DNA of 64,000 nucleotides from Karalla daura (Eukaryota; Chordata; Actinopteri; Chaetodontiformes; Leiognathidae), in the NCBI GenBank assembly GCA_029224185.1, contig CM055192.1, forward strand, positions 16,119,739 to 16,183,738, written 5' to 3'. The position numbers and the translations under genes are program-made. Position 1 is the first letter of the stretch. Each line of letters begins with the position of its first letter. Below are positions 13,701 through 25,700 of this stretch, one piece after another. Below the pieces are notes generated by a model that was not told where the DNA came from, did not search any database, and was given only the letters and a program-made list of their open reading frames with translations.

Positions 13701-16700
13701 AAACAGCGAGAGCCTGGCTTCAGAGTTGGACCGGTGAAAATGAGTTCACGGACCTTCTGAGGCGCTTCCACGATGCGGTCTCATGTGAACCGAGAAGATC
13801 CCTGACTCCAGTGTGCACAGGAAGAGCATAATGAGTGGCGGGTTATGAGCCGAGTTTGTGTTTGGTCACCTTTGCTCCGCTTCGGCCAGTGTTGGCTGTT
13901 GTGGCTTGACCCCTGACACGAGAAGTAGGCCCGGTTTGTTTTCTTTGAGAGAGCCTACAGAGGGGGCAGTCGGAAACAGAGAGCAGCACAGAAATGTTTT
14001 GACAGGAAATGGGAATGGACTACCATTGGGCTAATGTGGAGAAACAGCAGGGGGACTTTTTGAGTGGGTGGGATGCAGAGAGGACAGAGAGCAGAGAGGT
14101 GGGGGGGGGGGCGGATTAGAAGTTTTGAGTTGCAGCTCAATAGCATCCTGAAAAGCCTCGCTCTCCCAGAGTAGCTGGGGCAAACCCCACCATTTGTCTG
14201 GCCACTAATAGGGTTCACCTTTGGTTGAGCAGTGTAGAGATTAAGTAGGGGCACTCAGGGGATCAGAAGGGCCCAGATTAGTGTGATTTAGAGGTACTTC
14301 ACATGGCAAGCAAGTGAACGCTGCGCGGCAGTGTGCGTGTGCTGCTTTGAATTTGATTGTCTGCAGGTTTATTTTTCATGTGAAATTCCTGCATTTGCCA
14401 TTTATTTTGTAAGGGGATCTTGTATCAGGATAATCAGGATCTTGTATGTGTGTGGGTGTGGAGTCAGAGGCCAGTTAGCAGTGGTATTTAGGAACAAGAG
14501 CTGTTTTCTTTGGCTGGATGTAACTGCTGTGGGTGGAGCTGTGCGTGTGTGTGTGAGTGTGTGAATGAGGTTCGGTTGTCCACCTCAGTTGAGGTCTTAA
14601 ATTTCACTAATGACTTAACAATGCCCCCTGGTGCTGGGCCGGCCCCGCCAGCCACCTTGTTTGTTTGTTTGTCTCTTTATCTGGACGGACTGTATTTCTC
14701 TCCGGAGTTAGATTTCTCAAGAAAATCTCCACCCTTTCTCTTTTTGAAAACATTTCCTAACACTAATATTTACACATCTGCAGTATTTCTAAAATAGAAT
14801 TTGATTAAGTATCTTTATTGGCTTGTCCTCCAGGCAATAGTTATTCCTCCTGTGGGACGCGGAGATTGCGGAGACACAGTTTTCATACAATGAAACTGAT
14901 AACAATGCTGGCGCGTTAATAACACCGTGGAAAAAGAAGAACGCGGCATGGGGCGCGGGACAGACTTTTGCACTTTGGTCTATAAAGTTAAAGCTGCGAT
15001 CATCGCTGGCTCTTTTGTGTTTTTCTGGCTGAAGCACTGACGCAACAGATGTTGTGTTTTCCTCATCACGGAGGAAGAATAAAAGTTAAAAAAAAAGAGA
15101 AGAAAACAACAGGAACAGCAATTTAACATTTGCAGTGTTGCTACAATGTATTGGATTTATGCATAAGTGTGTGTGCATGCATGCATGCTTTCATATGTGT
15201 GTGTGTGTGTGTGTAATAGTCCTGATGAATCTGTCAGGGCTGAGGGCAGGGGGTGATGTGACTGCTGACAGGCTCCCAGCAGGCCTGCTGAGAGCCCCAA
15301 CAGTCTGCGTGCCCTCCCTGCAGCCCCCCCATCACCCGGCTCCCCTTCTCCTCTCGCGGTCCTCGGCTCCACACATTTGCTGTGTATTAGCCACGGACAG
15401 TAAATTGCAGCACCTTGGACCTCTGAGTGATTCCATTCCCATCTCTTCACACGTTCCTCTTCTCCCCCTGCAGCACCATTATCCAGCTCACCTTCTCCTC
15501 GGCTGCCTATCTCCCTCCTTCTCTCTCATTTTGATCTGTTTTCCTCCCTCTGTCTGTCATATTCGTCCTGGCTCCTCGACTCCCTCAACCCTGTCAGATT
15601 TCTCTCCCCTTTCTGTCTTTCTCTCACTTCTGTTATACTTCTCGTCCTCCGTTCTTCTATTGTGTCACGCTACACAGCGCTGCCTCCCTTTCACATCCCC
15701 TCCGCTCCCCCTTTACTTTCTTACAAGCAGGTCCCTGTTGTCTAAGCTTCACAGGTTTCTCAGCTACTTCTCTCTCCCTCTCTCGTCCTCCTTCCTATCC
15801 CTCGCTCCCATCCCCTCCCCCCTCTTTGCCCCCCCCCCCCCCCCCCTTCCCTCTCTTTCTGGAAACAGATGTTGTTTGTCAGATCTTATCATTACTGGCT
15901 AATTAAGAAGACATCTCTTCTCCTTCTGTTGTTGCTTCTCTTTCCTCTGCTCTCCTCTCCCTCGTAGTGGCATCCATCCCAGACTCATTGTTCCTCACTG
16001 ACGAAGGTTCGGGTCACGCTTTGATATGTACATGTTATTGGTAAATCTGATTAGTGGCTGATTGATTGAAAGGGTATCGACAAAGGAAGATTAGTGTTGG
16101 TGTGTTGCGGACGACCTTCTGGTATGCTTGAAACCTATTCGGCTGTAGCTGCTCCGTGTCTTCATGTGACAGTTGAGAGTATATTTTGAATCCTTGTCCC
16201 CCAGGACGCACCGAGCATGCTGGGAGAGGTGAGGCCACTGTTGGGACTTCTATTCCCTGTCCTGGTTGTGAATTCATGTTCTCTAGACTCTGAATATCTC
16301 TCCATATCCATCTACTTGGCAGGCTGACCACAGTCCCATGTGGCCAAGCTTTGAATGCAATCTATGCTTTTCGCTAAGCTTGGGAGACTGAAACATTAAT
16401 TCACTTTAATTTGTCGAAATGCACATTTAGCAGCCGGCGAGAGGCAATCCAGTAAAACACTTAAGCACCCTGGAGAAACCTCGTTGAAACACTCGAGTGC
16501 CTCTTGTGTACCCTTCCCATCATCCCGCTTTTCCCCGCTTTTCCTCACAGCTCCACCGCGCCTCAGTCTCTTTTGCGGTGGCGAGCCCGGGGGTTTTACG
16601 ACGCTACCAAGCTCTATAAATCAGCACTACTGGTTTAAATGTTTGGCTTTGTCACAGTTCTCAAGTTTAGAGGCGGGGTGGGCCCGGCGCTGAGGTTGCA

Positions 16701-19700
16701 GGGGTGAAACCAGCCTGGGAGGCAGCAGAGAAGAGGCCAAGAGGGGCACAGCCAGTCCACCGGGCAAACGTGTAAAGAGCCGAGCGTCTCCATGTGCTCA
16801 GTGTCTGCCTGAGAGCTCCTCAGTTTACTCACAGACTCGCTTTCTGAATTCTAGTTTACTGATGATAAAGCTCCATTAAATCTTACATTGAAGTAAACTA
16901 TTACATATGTGGTCACATACACAAGCTGCCAGAGAAGAACTTTGCCCATACTGAGTAACGTTGAAAACGATGCAAACTATTTTACAAAAAAGAAAAACTG
17001 TAATTATTTGATCAAAGAACTGTGAGTCTTATCTGTAAAAACCATTAGTAGCTTTACAGCGGTGACACTCAGCTAAACAGTACCAGTAAATCTCAAGGTG
17101 TGAAACTAGTGGTGTAAAGATACTAAGTATATTTTCTAAAACACTACAATTTTTGACATTTACGGCTACCTATTTCACAGAGCAATTTTCTGTTTTCTCT
17201 TTCCTTGTTTTTACTGTACACATAAGTCATTCTATATAAGTTTCACCCAAAACACAATATCATATCACAGAATTGAAAAATGAAGTGCAATACAAAAGAC
17301 ATCATATAAAGATATAACTATATAGATAGCTAAATAGATTAATCTAAGTGAGACTTTGAATTAAGGACAGTGCTTGTAATGGATCATAGTTATGATTGTA
17401 TCGACTTGAATTAAAGACGTGAACCTTTCACTTTGCTGTTGTGAGGTGATTGTCAGCACGTCGGCCCAGATGTTTCAAGTCTCCTTCCTCATCCAGGCTT
17501 AGTTCTGATGTCAGTGACAGACTATTAGGTGTCAGGCTGATGTTCCCGGTTAATAGTCAGACGGATAACAAGCAAACAGGCCTCCATGGAGACGCTTCGA
17601 CTGTGCGATGTTTGCAGGAAAAGGCGAGCGGAGCCCATGCCACAGATATCCTTGTGTGTTTTTAGGAGGAGGAGGGGAGCCTGGACCGGGAGGCTGGTGT
17701 GAAAGGTCCTGTGGTGGTATGCGACAAAGGGGGTATCAGTTCGTGGAGGGTTCTCTGTGCCCCATTAGCAGTGTCAAAGTTCATGTGCCCCGGGTGTTAA
17801 CCCTGGTGACCAGTCTAGCTTCCAGTCTGCCAGGGGACCCGGGTCCAGGGGTATTTATTACTGAACCCCCCCCCCCCGCCCCACCCCAACTCCCCGCTTC
17901 ACCACACCGCTCCATCCCCCAAACACAGCTCTCCCCATGGAGGAAAACAAAACACCTCCATCCCTCCCCCCCAGCCGTTCCTCAGCCCGGGTACATGTAC
18001 TAATTGGATGCATATCCATACACTGATGCATGACGACCCATCTGTAGATTTATGCCTTGAAGAGAAATATTCGTAGGTCAACACTCGTTTATCCAAATCG
18101 TACTGCGTTGCCATGAGCTGCGGCACTTTTTCTGGCCCCCATTACCTGCATGTTTTATTAAAAATCAGCTTGCACGTACAAACATACAATGACTGTTTTT
18201 TTTCTCAGCGTTTGTCTTTGAGGCATCGTTTTTGCTAATGTGTATAATTTTGCATGATTGATTGTGCACACATGGCTGCCTGCAACTCAGTATTTGTCTT
18301 TGTGTATTTCTCCGTGAAGTCAGGCATGTACAAGTGTGTATGTGTGTGTGTGTGTGGTTGTGTGTGACTTGTGCGGCCAGTGTGTGACATATGCATGCAT
18401 ACGTGCGTGCATCTGGGCCTGCTGCATGAGTTAGTGCTCTCAGTGTGTGAGTGTGGCAGAGGAAGGCCCTCAGCATGTCAGTATGTTTTAATGCTTCACA
18501 TCTGGTTTCCTAATTTTCCTCCCTCCCTCCCTGCCCTCCCCTCAGCTCCCCTCCACCGCCATGTCAGGACACTGTTTTGTTTTTTCAGGATGGGGGATGG
18601 AGGGGTGGGGTGGGGTGGGGTGAAGGCGTGTGGGGGGGGGGGGGTCTGAGATGAGGGTGATGGAGGGGATGTCCGATGAGTGATGGCCCTGTATACAGGA
18701 CATTCTCCATCTCTTCCTCTGACTTTGCTTTTTGTGGGCTCTGTCTTTCTGCTCCTCTATGGCTCTCCCTCTCTCATCATTAACTATTCGGTATTATGGT
18801 GTGTGTGTGTGTGTGTGTGGGGTGGGGGGGGATAAGAAGCTTTTTTTTTCTGTCTCCACCTCTCTGTCCGCAATCCCCTTCTCTTCTTTGCCTGTGTCTG
18901 AGCAGCAGAATGGCATCCATGTCCGCCAAACTAAAATTATGACAATATCCTCCTCCTCATTCTTTTGCTTAAATTTTCCCCTCCCGTATTTTTTTTTGTA
19001 CGGAGGCATAAATTTGTCATCTTTGGGAGCCGTAACCCAAAATTGGAAAGCAGCGAGCAAATCCAGACACAGAGGCGGGTGGAGAAAGTTTTCTAGCCGT
19101 GCGGCTGCTAACTTAACTGAGGCTTTTTGCATCACACGCTTCGAGAGCGTCCGCTGCCAGTAAACCTGCCTTTACACTGAGCACAGAGGGCGATGTGTTT
19201 TATGTCTATGTGCAAAGGCAGTTTGTGTCAACAGTGATTAGTGCTGATGAATGCCTATGAAAATTTTTGTTGGGGGTCCTGCGCTGCTTAGGTGCTCGGT
19301 GCATGATTAGGGCCATATGTAAAGCATCGTGGGTAACACTTATGCGTAACAGCTGCCCCAGAGGTCCGGGAAACGGGAAGTTGACGGGTCCACGCAGAGG
19401 AGTGAAATATTTACAAATTCTGCATGTCTGCTGTTGCGGTAGCGTCATGACTTGCTGAGCGGCCACCGGAGCGGTTTTAGCTGAGCAAGTTGTCACCGTT
19501 GCGATGGCCGCCTCATGCTGCGAGGCCTGTGTTTAGTCTTGGGAACTGGAGCAGATGCAGACAAAGGGGATTGTGGGATGGAGATGCAGAAGTGAAGACA
19601 GAAAAGAGAAAAAACAGACTCCCTGTGGTGCCACAGTGGAAAATGATCCCGGGGTTTAGGACTCGGGTCTATGTTTTGTTTGTGTTTCCTGTTTTAAGTG

Positions 19701-22700
19701 TGTCTGTGGAGGGTAGATGCTGCGCAAGATAAAACTCAGCTTCCATCGCTGGCCACAGTAAACTCTGTGAAATTCAATTACTTTTTAACTTTGTCATTAG
19801 TGTGGAACCACAAAAATCGCAAGGAGTTTATCACATTTTGGTGTCATATTTGTTATCTTAAACCACAGGACAATAGTCTGCAGTCGAAGGACAATTGTTT
19901 GTGCTCAGCTTGTTAGGAATTTAATATGCCATTATTACTCGGGATTGATATGTATGACAATTTAAAAGTTGGAAACATTTTTAGCCTTAGGTCTGTTTTC
20001 ACTAAGAGTGTTTCAAACAGAGTCACCATTTACAGAATATACTGTAAATGTAAAGAACAAGGCACACATTAAATATAAATACAGTTGTACAGAGTTCTTT
20101 GAAAATAGCCCTCTCTGCAATTTCCTTGTGACATGAGGATCACCTCCAGTTCTTTGCATGTTCTACTCATCTCTTCCCTCTGGATGGGGAGGTGTGTGGG
20201 TGTATTACATTACCAAAACAAAAACAAACAACAGCAATATTAAACTTTTGCAACCACAATAGAGGAGGGGATAAAAAACAGAGGGTCCTCGACTTCTTAT
20301 TAATTATGCAAGATTAGTCTAATTATAATTCAGCAAATGAATGTGTGGCAGAAGGTGCGAGGCGACGGGGCTGGGAGATTTGCATGTTAAGTGGGCAGGG
20401 GGAAGCGGCTAATGCATGCTAATATATGCGTCAATGTCTCGCTTTAATTTCAGCATTTGCAGCTGTGTGCGTCCGAACTGAGGGGGGTGAAAAGTTGACT
20501 CAATGGGTTTTTGGGAGGGGGGCAAAGGTGGGGGTGTCTGTGTATTAGAGTGTGCATGCATGCATGTGAATGTGCGTTTCTGTGTGTGTGTGTGTGTGTG
20601 TGTGAGGCATCTGGTGTCATACAAACAGGGAATGATGAGAAGAAGTCAACAAACAAGGTCAAGAACCCTCAGAAAGTGCACAAAGCCGGAGATGGATGGA
20701 GACAACCTCTCAATTAGGGTTGCGATTTAGCTATCTGAGGCATCGCCGCAACTTTTATCGTGTCAGTCAGTCAAATGAATGATGACTGCCGGTAAGATGA
20801 ACATTAAGCGGCCGCTAAGCGAGTGACAAGGAAACGATTGCGGCTCGACCACAGAAAGACCATGAACATGGGCATTAAAACCAAAAATGTGCTCCCGGTG
20901 CTGATTTATCTCCTTATAACCGACCAATATAGCCTTTAAATATGAGCCATAATGTAAGAATCATTGCCCGGGGTAAAACATACATACAGCACAAACCTCC
21001 AAGGGGGCAGTAAAGTGAAACTGAATACTACTGATTATCCTCTCTCCGAGTCTGGAAACTTTCTTTGTGCAGCGTCCTGCAGGGAGCTGAAATGATGCAG
21101 AGCTGGTACTGTCGTGGTCAGTTGTGAGGAGGCAGAGTAGGACAACAAAGTCAGCCATTGAAGGAGGGAAGAAAATGGAAGTGGGAGAGGCACGCATGTG
21201 CCCTTATAAATGTTTCCACCCTAAAGGCGGAGGTCCTGGTGCAGCTTTGAGGTTAGAGGTCCGAAGCCCTAGCTGATAAATTATAATCGCCCCGTGCCAA
21301 CAACAATATTGATTGTCCTCCGATGAAATAGCTCAAATCAAGAAGTATTTGACGCGCCGCTGGAACGGAGGGCTCGTTTCTGGCCAGGTCCCGTTCACAG
21401 GGGAGGAAGCTGGAGCGAGTGATGGAAGAATAGCGAGTTAAAGCTGACAGAATGAGAGAGGGATTAGTATTCGATGGGAGGGTTCAGGGCTGTGGGGCCA
21501 ATATGAAGTTCCTCTCCAAACAACCGTTCTCCATTAAGATGACTTATATTTGCTGAGAGCACAGTGTGGGTGGGATCGGAGCTAAACATGTAGCCCAAAA
21601 CCGCTGCCTCCCTCTGCAGCATTTTTCTTCCGCGCTGTTGTTGTTTGTTTAATTGGAACATTAGAGGATGTGCTCATCACCCGCACGACAGGATCCTTCC
21701 CTGTGAAGTCAGCCTGACGTCTGGTTCGAGCGAGGGCTGCGTTTGCCGATAGCCACAGCTATATCACAGACGCTCATCACATCCAGGCTCGCTTTTTCTT
21801 TTTCCTTTGTTTTTTTGTCAGCGCACATCCTCTGCCTAATTCCTCTTCGCTGTCTGTGAGATTTGTGTGGAGCCTCTCAGCCTCTCTTGCACCTGCCCTC
21901 GCTGTATACTTTCCTGCAGCTCACCTTTCCAAGTCTTCTCCTCCCTCATCGCTGTATTTCAGTGATGGAATGTGTTCTTGTTGTTGCCTCCTCTTTCCCA
22001 TCGCTGTCTTTGCCTCTCAGCATGGGGACTTTGGGATTGCGGCAGAGCCGCGTTGCCATGGCAGCGGGCTGTGTTGCCGAACTGTGTACACCTGGGATTT
22101 GGAGTCTCTCTCCATACTCTCCCTCTCTCCTATTTATTCCACCTTCCTCTCAGGTTTTTCTTTGGTGTAGCAGAGGCTATCAGCATCGTTCTCTCTCTCT
22201 TTCTCTCTCTCTCTCCTCGGCTCAGCCACAACAGCCTATCGCCCTCAAAAGCACTCTCACATACGTAATGAGACACATATACTTGAAAACAAAAATTCAT
22301 GTCCATACCAGAGCCTGTGTCTCTATCACTGCCTTCCTCTTTCCACCTCCTCATTTCACTTTCTCTGTTGTTGCCTCTACTTCATTCCGTCTTCATTCCC
22401 ATGTGGGGGTTCAGATACAGCATTGTGGGATACCACAGTCCCCTGAGTCCCCCCGGCATATACATCACTGTCTCCAGTTTACTTTGAAACACAGCAGCGC
22501 TTTTCACCGGACTTCAAATTCTCATCACTTGATTTAAAGTGTAATAACATTGACTTTAATATGAAGCTAAACAGCTGGGATTGATGTCAGAGCTTTAATC
22601 AAATAGATGTGCATGCACACATACAGCACGCACACTCTCACCACCCACAGGACCTGTCTCTGAAAAATAATGAATGTCTCCTTTGACTGCTGTGTTGTGA

Positions 22701-25700
22701 GGTAGCAGATAATCATATACGAGATTCTTTCATGTGATTTCTTAGTTGGTGGTGTACAAACACGTGTCCTCTTATTTACCTTTGCAGGTTTTTCTTGAAG
22801 TTTTTCCTGAAATGTAACCAGAATTGTCTGAAGACTGCAGGAAACCCGAGGGACATGAGGAGATTTCAGGTATGAAACGACGGAAACGCATGAGTGTGCT
22901 GGTGTGTGAGCAGAAAACGGGAAGGTGCTGGCATATTGGACTGAATAAGAAAAAAAGACAGGCGAAGGATACCCATTTTATACCGATATAATTTTTACGT
23001 TCATGTTCCAAATAGGGAAGATACCACGGTTCCTCACACCGTGAAGCTCTGTAAAAGTTTTCCCACCGATGATGGACGTTAGAGGTGAAAGTTAAAAATC
23101 AATAAGGAGACAGAGCGACGGCGAGAGAAACAAAACGGGTTAGATATGTGGGAGCCTCGGTCGTTGGGGTGCTGGGGTGCAGGAAATAGGTTGAGGTGTT
23201 TCAGGAAGTTGTCAAGAATTGAGTGATTGGCTCCAGATGGGGGAGGTCATGCTCCGTGACCCAGGAAGTGGTCACAGGGGACGATCCCGCCTCACTTCCT
23301 CTGCCGTCTTTCAGCACCAGCGGCCCCCGTCTGGCATTCTCCTTCTCCCAGCAAAACCCTCTGTCCCTTCTCCTTCCTCGCTCCCTCCGTCTTCCACCGT
23401 GTTTGCTTTAACTCCTGCGACGTGACACATGCTGAGAAGTTATGAGCACGCGGGCGCTCCAAGACTCTCATCTCTGGGTTAAAAGGTGATCAGGGCTGGA
23501 CCGGAGTCTGCTGCTTGATCGATAATTTACAGTTATTTTCCTTTAGGCTCCCCTCCCTTTCCACCACCTATAGCACATGTGCTTTTTCTCCTTTTCTTTC
23601 TCCCAATCCTCCACCTGCAAAATTACTGCCATGTGTTTATTTCGAAGGGAGTGCTAGGTTTTATCTTTGCTGTCTGACGTTCTAAAAACGCATGTTCAAC
23701 TATTTCGCTCGAAAGCGAAAGAGTTCCTCTCACTGGCCGGTTCCCTTTAACACTCTGAACCAAGCTCTTAAACACACACTCAAACTCATTATCGCTTACA
23801 GAAATAGTACCGCAAAACACTCGTAAATATTCAAAGAGGAAAACCAACAAGTACCCCCTCATTAGTTATACTGTATGTGTGTCATCCATGCGAGGCAGAT
23901 GTGGGAAGGGACACACACATGCTGGGGCCAGAAAATGAAATTAGGCCCACTATATATCATCCACTACTTTAACGGCCAGCTAAAATGGGAGATTTGGTCC
24001 ATATGTTTGGTGTCATTGAAGGATCAGGAGGAGACAACGATGGGCCTGCCGCATGCTGTATGAATCAAAAAGTTAGGCAAGAGGCAGCGAGGAGACCATA
24101 TGGAGACCTGATGGAGGAGTGCAGGGGTGTACGAGCAGTGTCATCACCAAAATGCAGACATATTATGAATATCCCGGGGACGTCACATTACCTATTGAAA
24201 AATATTACCATCACCTGTATGCAGAAATAAATGGCTGCAGGGGGATTTCGCCGTTGTAACCAGAGACTGTGACTCGCAGCGTGCCGTCCAAGCTTTGCAC
24301 ACTCTCTCATGCATCTTCCTGTTGGCTCCTCTCTCCCCCTCTCCCCCTCTCCCCCTCTCCCCCTCTCCCCCTCAGGTGGTCTTGTCCAGCACCGTGAGTG
24401 TGGACGGCCACGTCCTCGCAGTGTCTGACAACATGTTCGTCCACAACAACTCCAAGCACGGACGGAGAGCTCGCAGGCTAGAGCCAGGCGAGTCTGTGGA
24501 GAACACGATGGAATATGGTGAGAGATGCAGAAAAACGGCGTCACAGCCCATTTATTACCTGCCCGCTTCATCATTCACCATCAGAAATCACACACTGATC
24601 CACGGGACAAACCACAAGAGTCGGTTTAATGTCCGTTCATAATCACCACGATATATCAAATACAATCAGTGGCGTTGTTGAGGTCATTAATTGAGCTAAT
24701 TAGTGCATTCATTAAATACTTGAGGTAAAGCGAGGATGATGCTAACTTAAAACATAAAAAGAAAAGAAAAGGAAAGAAAATAAGTCTGCAAAGTAACATA
24801 ACGTGCAGTAACTATTTTGATTTGTTTTAAAATGTGATATTTTACTGTATTTCAATGTCAGACACTATAGTTGCATGCACCATTAACCTGACATGCAATT
24901 ATTTTTCATGTTTCACATTAAGGAAAGGATTGTAGCTTTCAGTTCTGTCTTTAGTTCTTCCCTTCTTTTGTAGATCTTTATATTTACAGTGGGAGAAAGT
25001 CCTGTTCCAGTTCTCCCACCACAGAAAGTAGTTTTCATGTGGCCACAGCAGATTCTCTACATGTTTGGGAGGGAAAGCTGAGGCGTCTGTTATTCAACTG
25101 GTTGTACTTTGCAACCTCACCGAGAGATGCCACTCTACCTCAAACAGGGCCTCAGCCCTCGACACTTGTCCCCTCAGCAGTGCTTTAAAACCGTTGCAGC
25201 ATCTCTACTGTTTTATATAATTGAACTCACTTAATTTTTATGAACTACATTTTATATCTATTTTCACCTTCCAGTACCATGTTATTCATGCAGTTTGTGG
25301 TGTTATTCATGGATCAAAGCCCTATGGCTAGAGTTAAAGGCACAATGAGCGGACTTTGCAGGATGTGGTTTGAAACATAATAAGTGGAAACGTCCTTCTG
25401 TATATCTTTGCCTTTTTTTTGTTTTGCTGCTGTACATCAGCTCAGCTCTGAACCACCCAGTATTTTCTCCACATTCCTTTCTAAACACCTCTTAAAGCAC
25501 GCTCTGTGCCCTCTGGTGTTCATCCTGCATGGGATACCGTGGACTAACTCTTACTTTCCCGTCCTGTGCAGCCACCCCCTGCATCAAAGCCATCAGCCCC
25601 AGCGAGGGCTGGACCACCGGGGGGGCCATGGTCATCGTCATCGGGGAGAACTTCTTTGACGGGCTGCAGGTGGTGTTTGGCAGCATGCTGGTGTGGAGTG

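Larger units (their letters stand above)
7347..22787 (+). other. ebf2 intron 6 (15.4 kb)
   Basis: This is by far the largest intron of the gene, donor GTAACG and acceptor TATTTACCTTTGCAG. It holds many TG/GT microsatellites (8,475; 8,858; 9,009; 9,066; 15,196; 18,334; 18,799; 20,580), long pyrimidine tracts (9,190-9,440; 15,465-15,850; 21,780-22,230) and an 18-C run at 15,829-15,846. Between them are AT-rich, repeat-free blocks listed separately as candidate regulatory elements. Reading frames in the pyrimidine tracts are low-complexity and not coding. No exon, RNA gene or intact mobile element was recognised. Confidence 0.85.

Noticed and set aside
15135..15902. 255-codon open frame in ebf2 intron 6
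   Set aside because: It runs through a TG repeat, a pyrimidine tract and an 18-C run; the Ser/Leu/Pro-rich translation is a composition artefact.
24295..24642. Upstream start at 24,295 for a short ebf2 isoform
   Set aside because: The frame passes through the CTCCCC array before exon 8 and out into intron 8; it is a read-through of introns, not a supported transcript.
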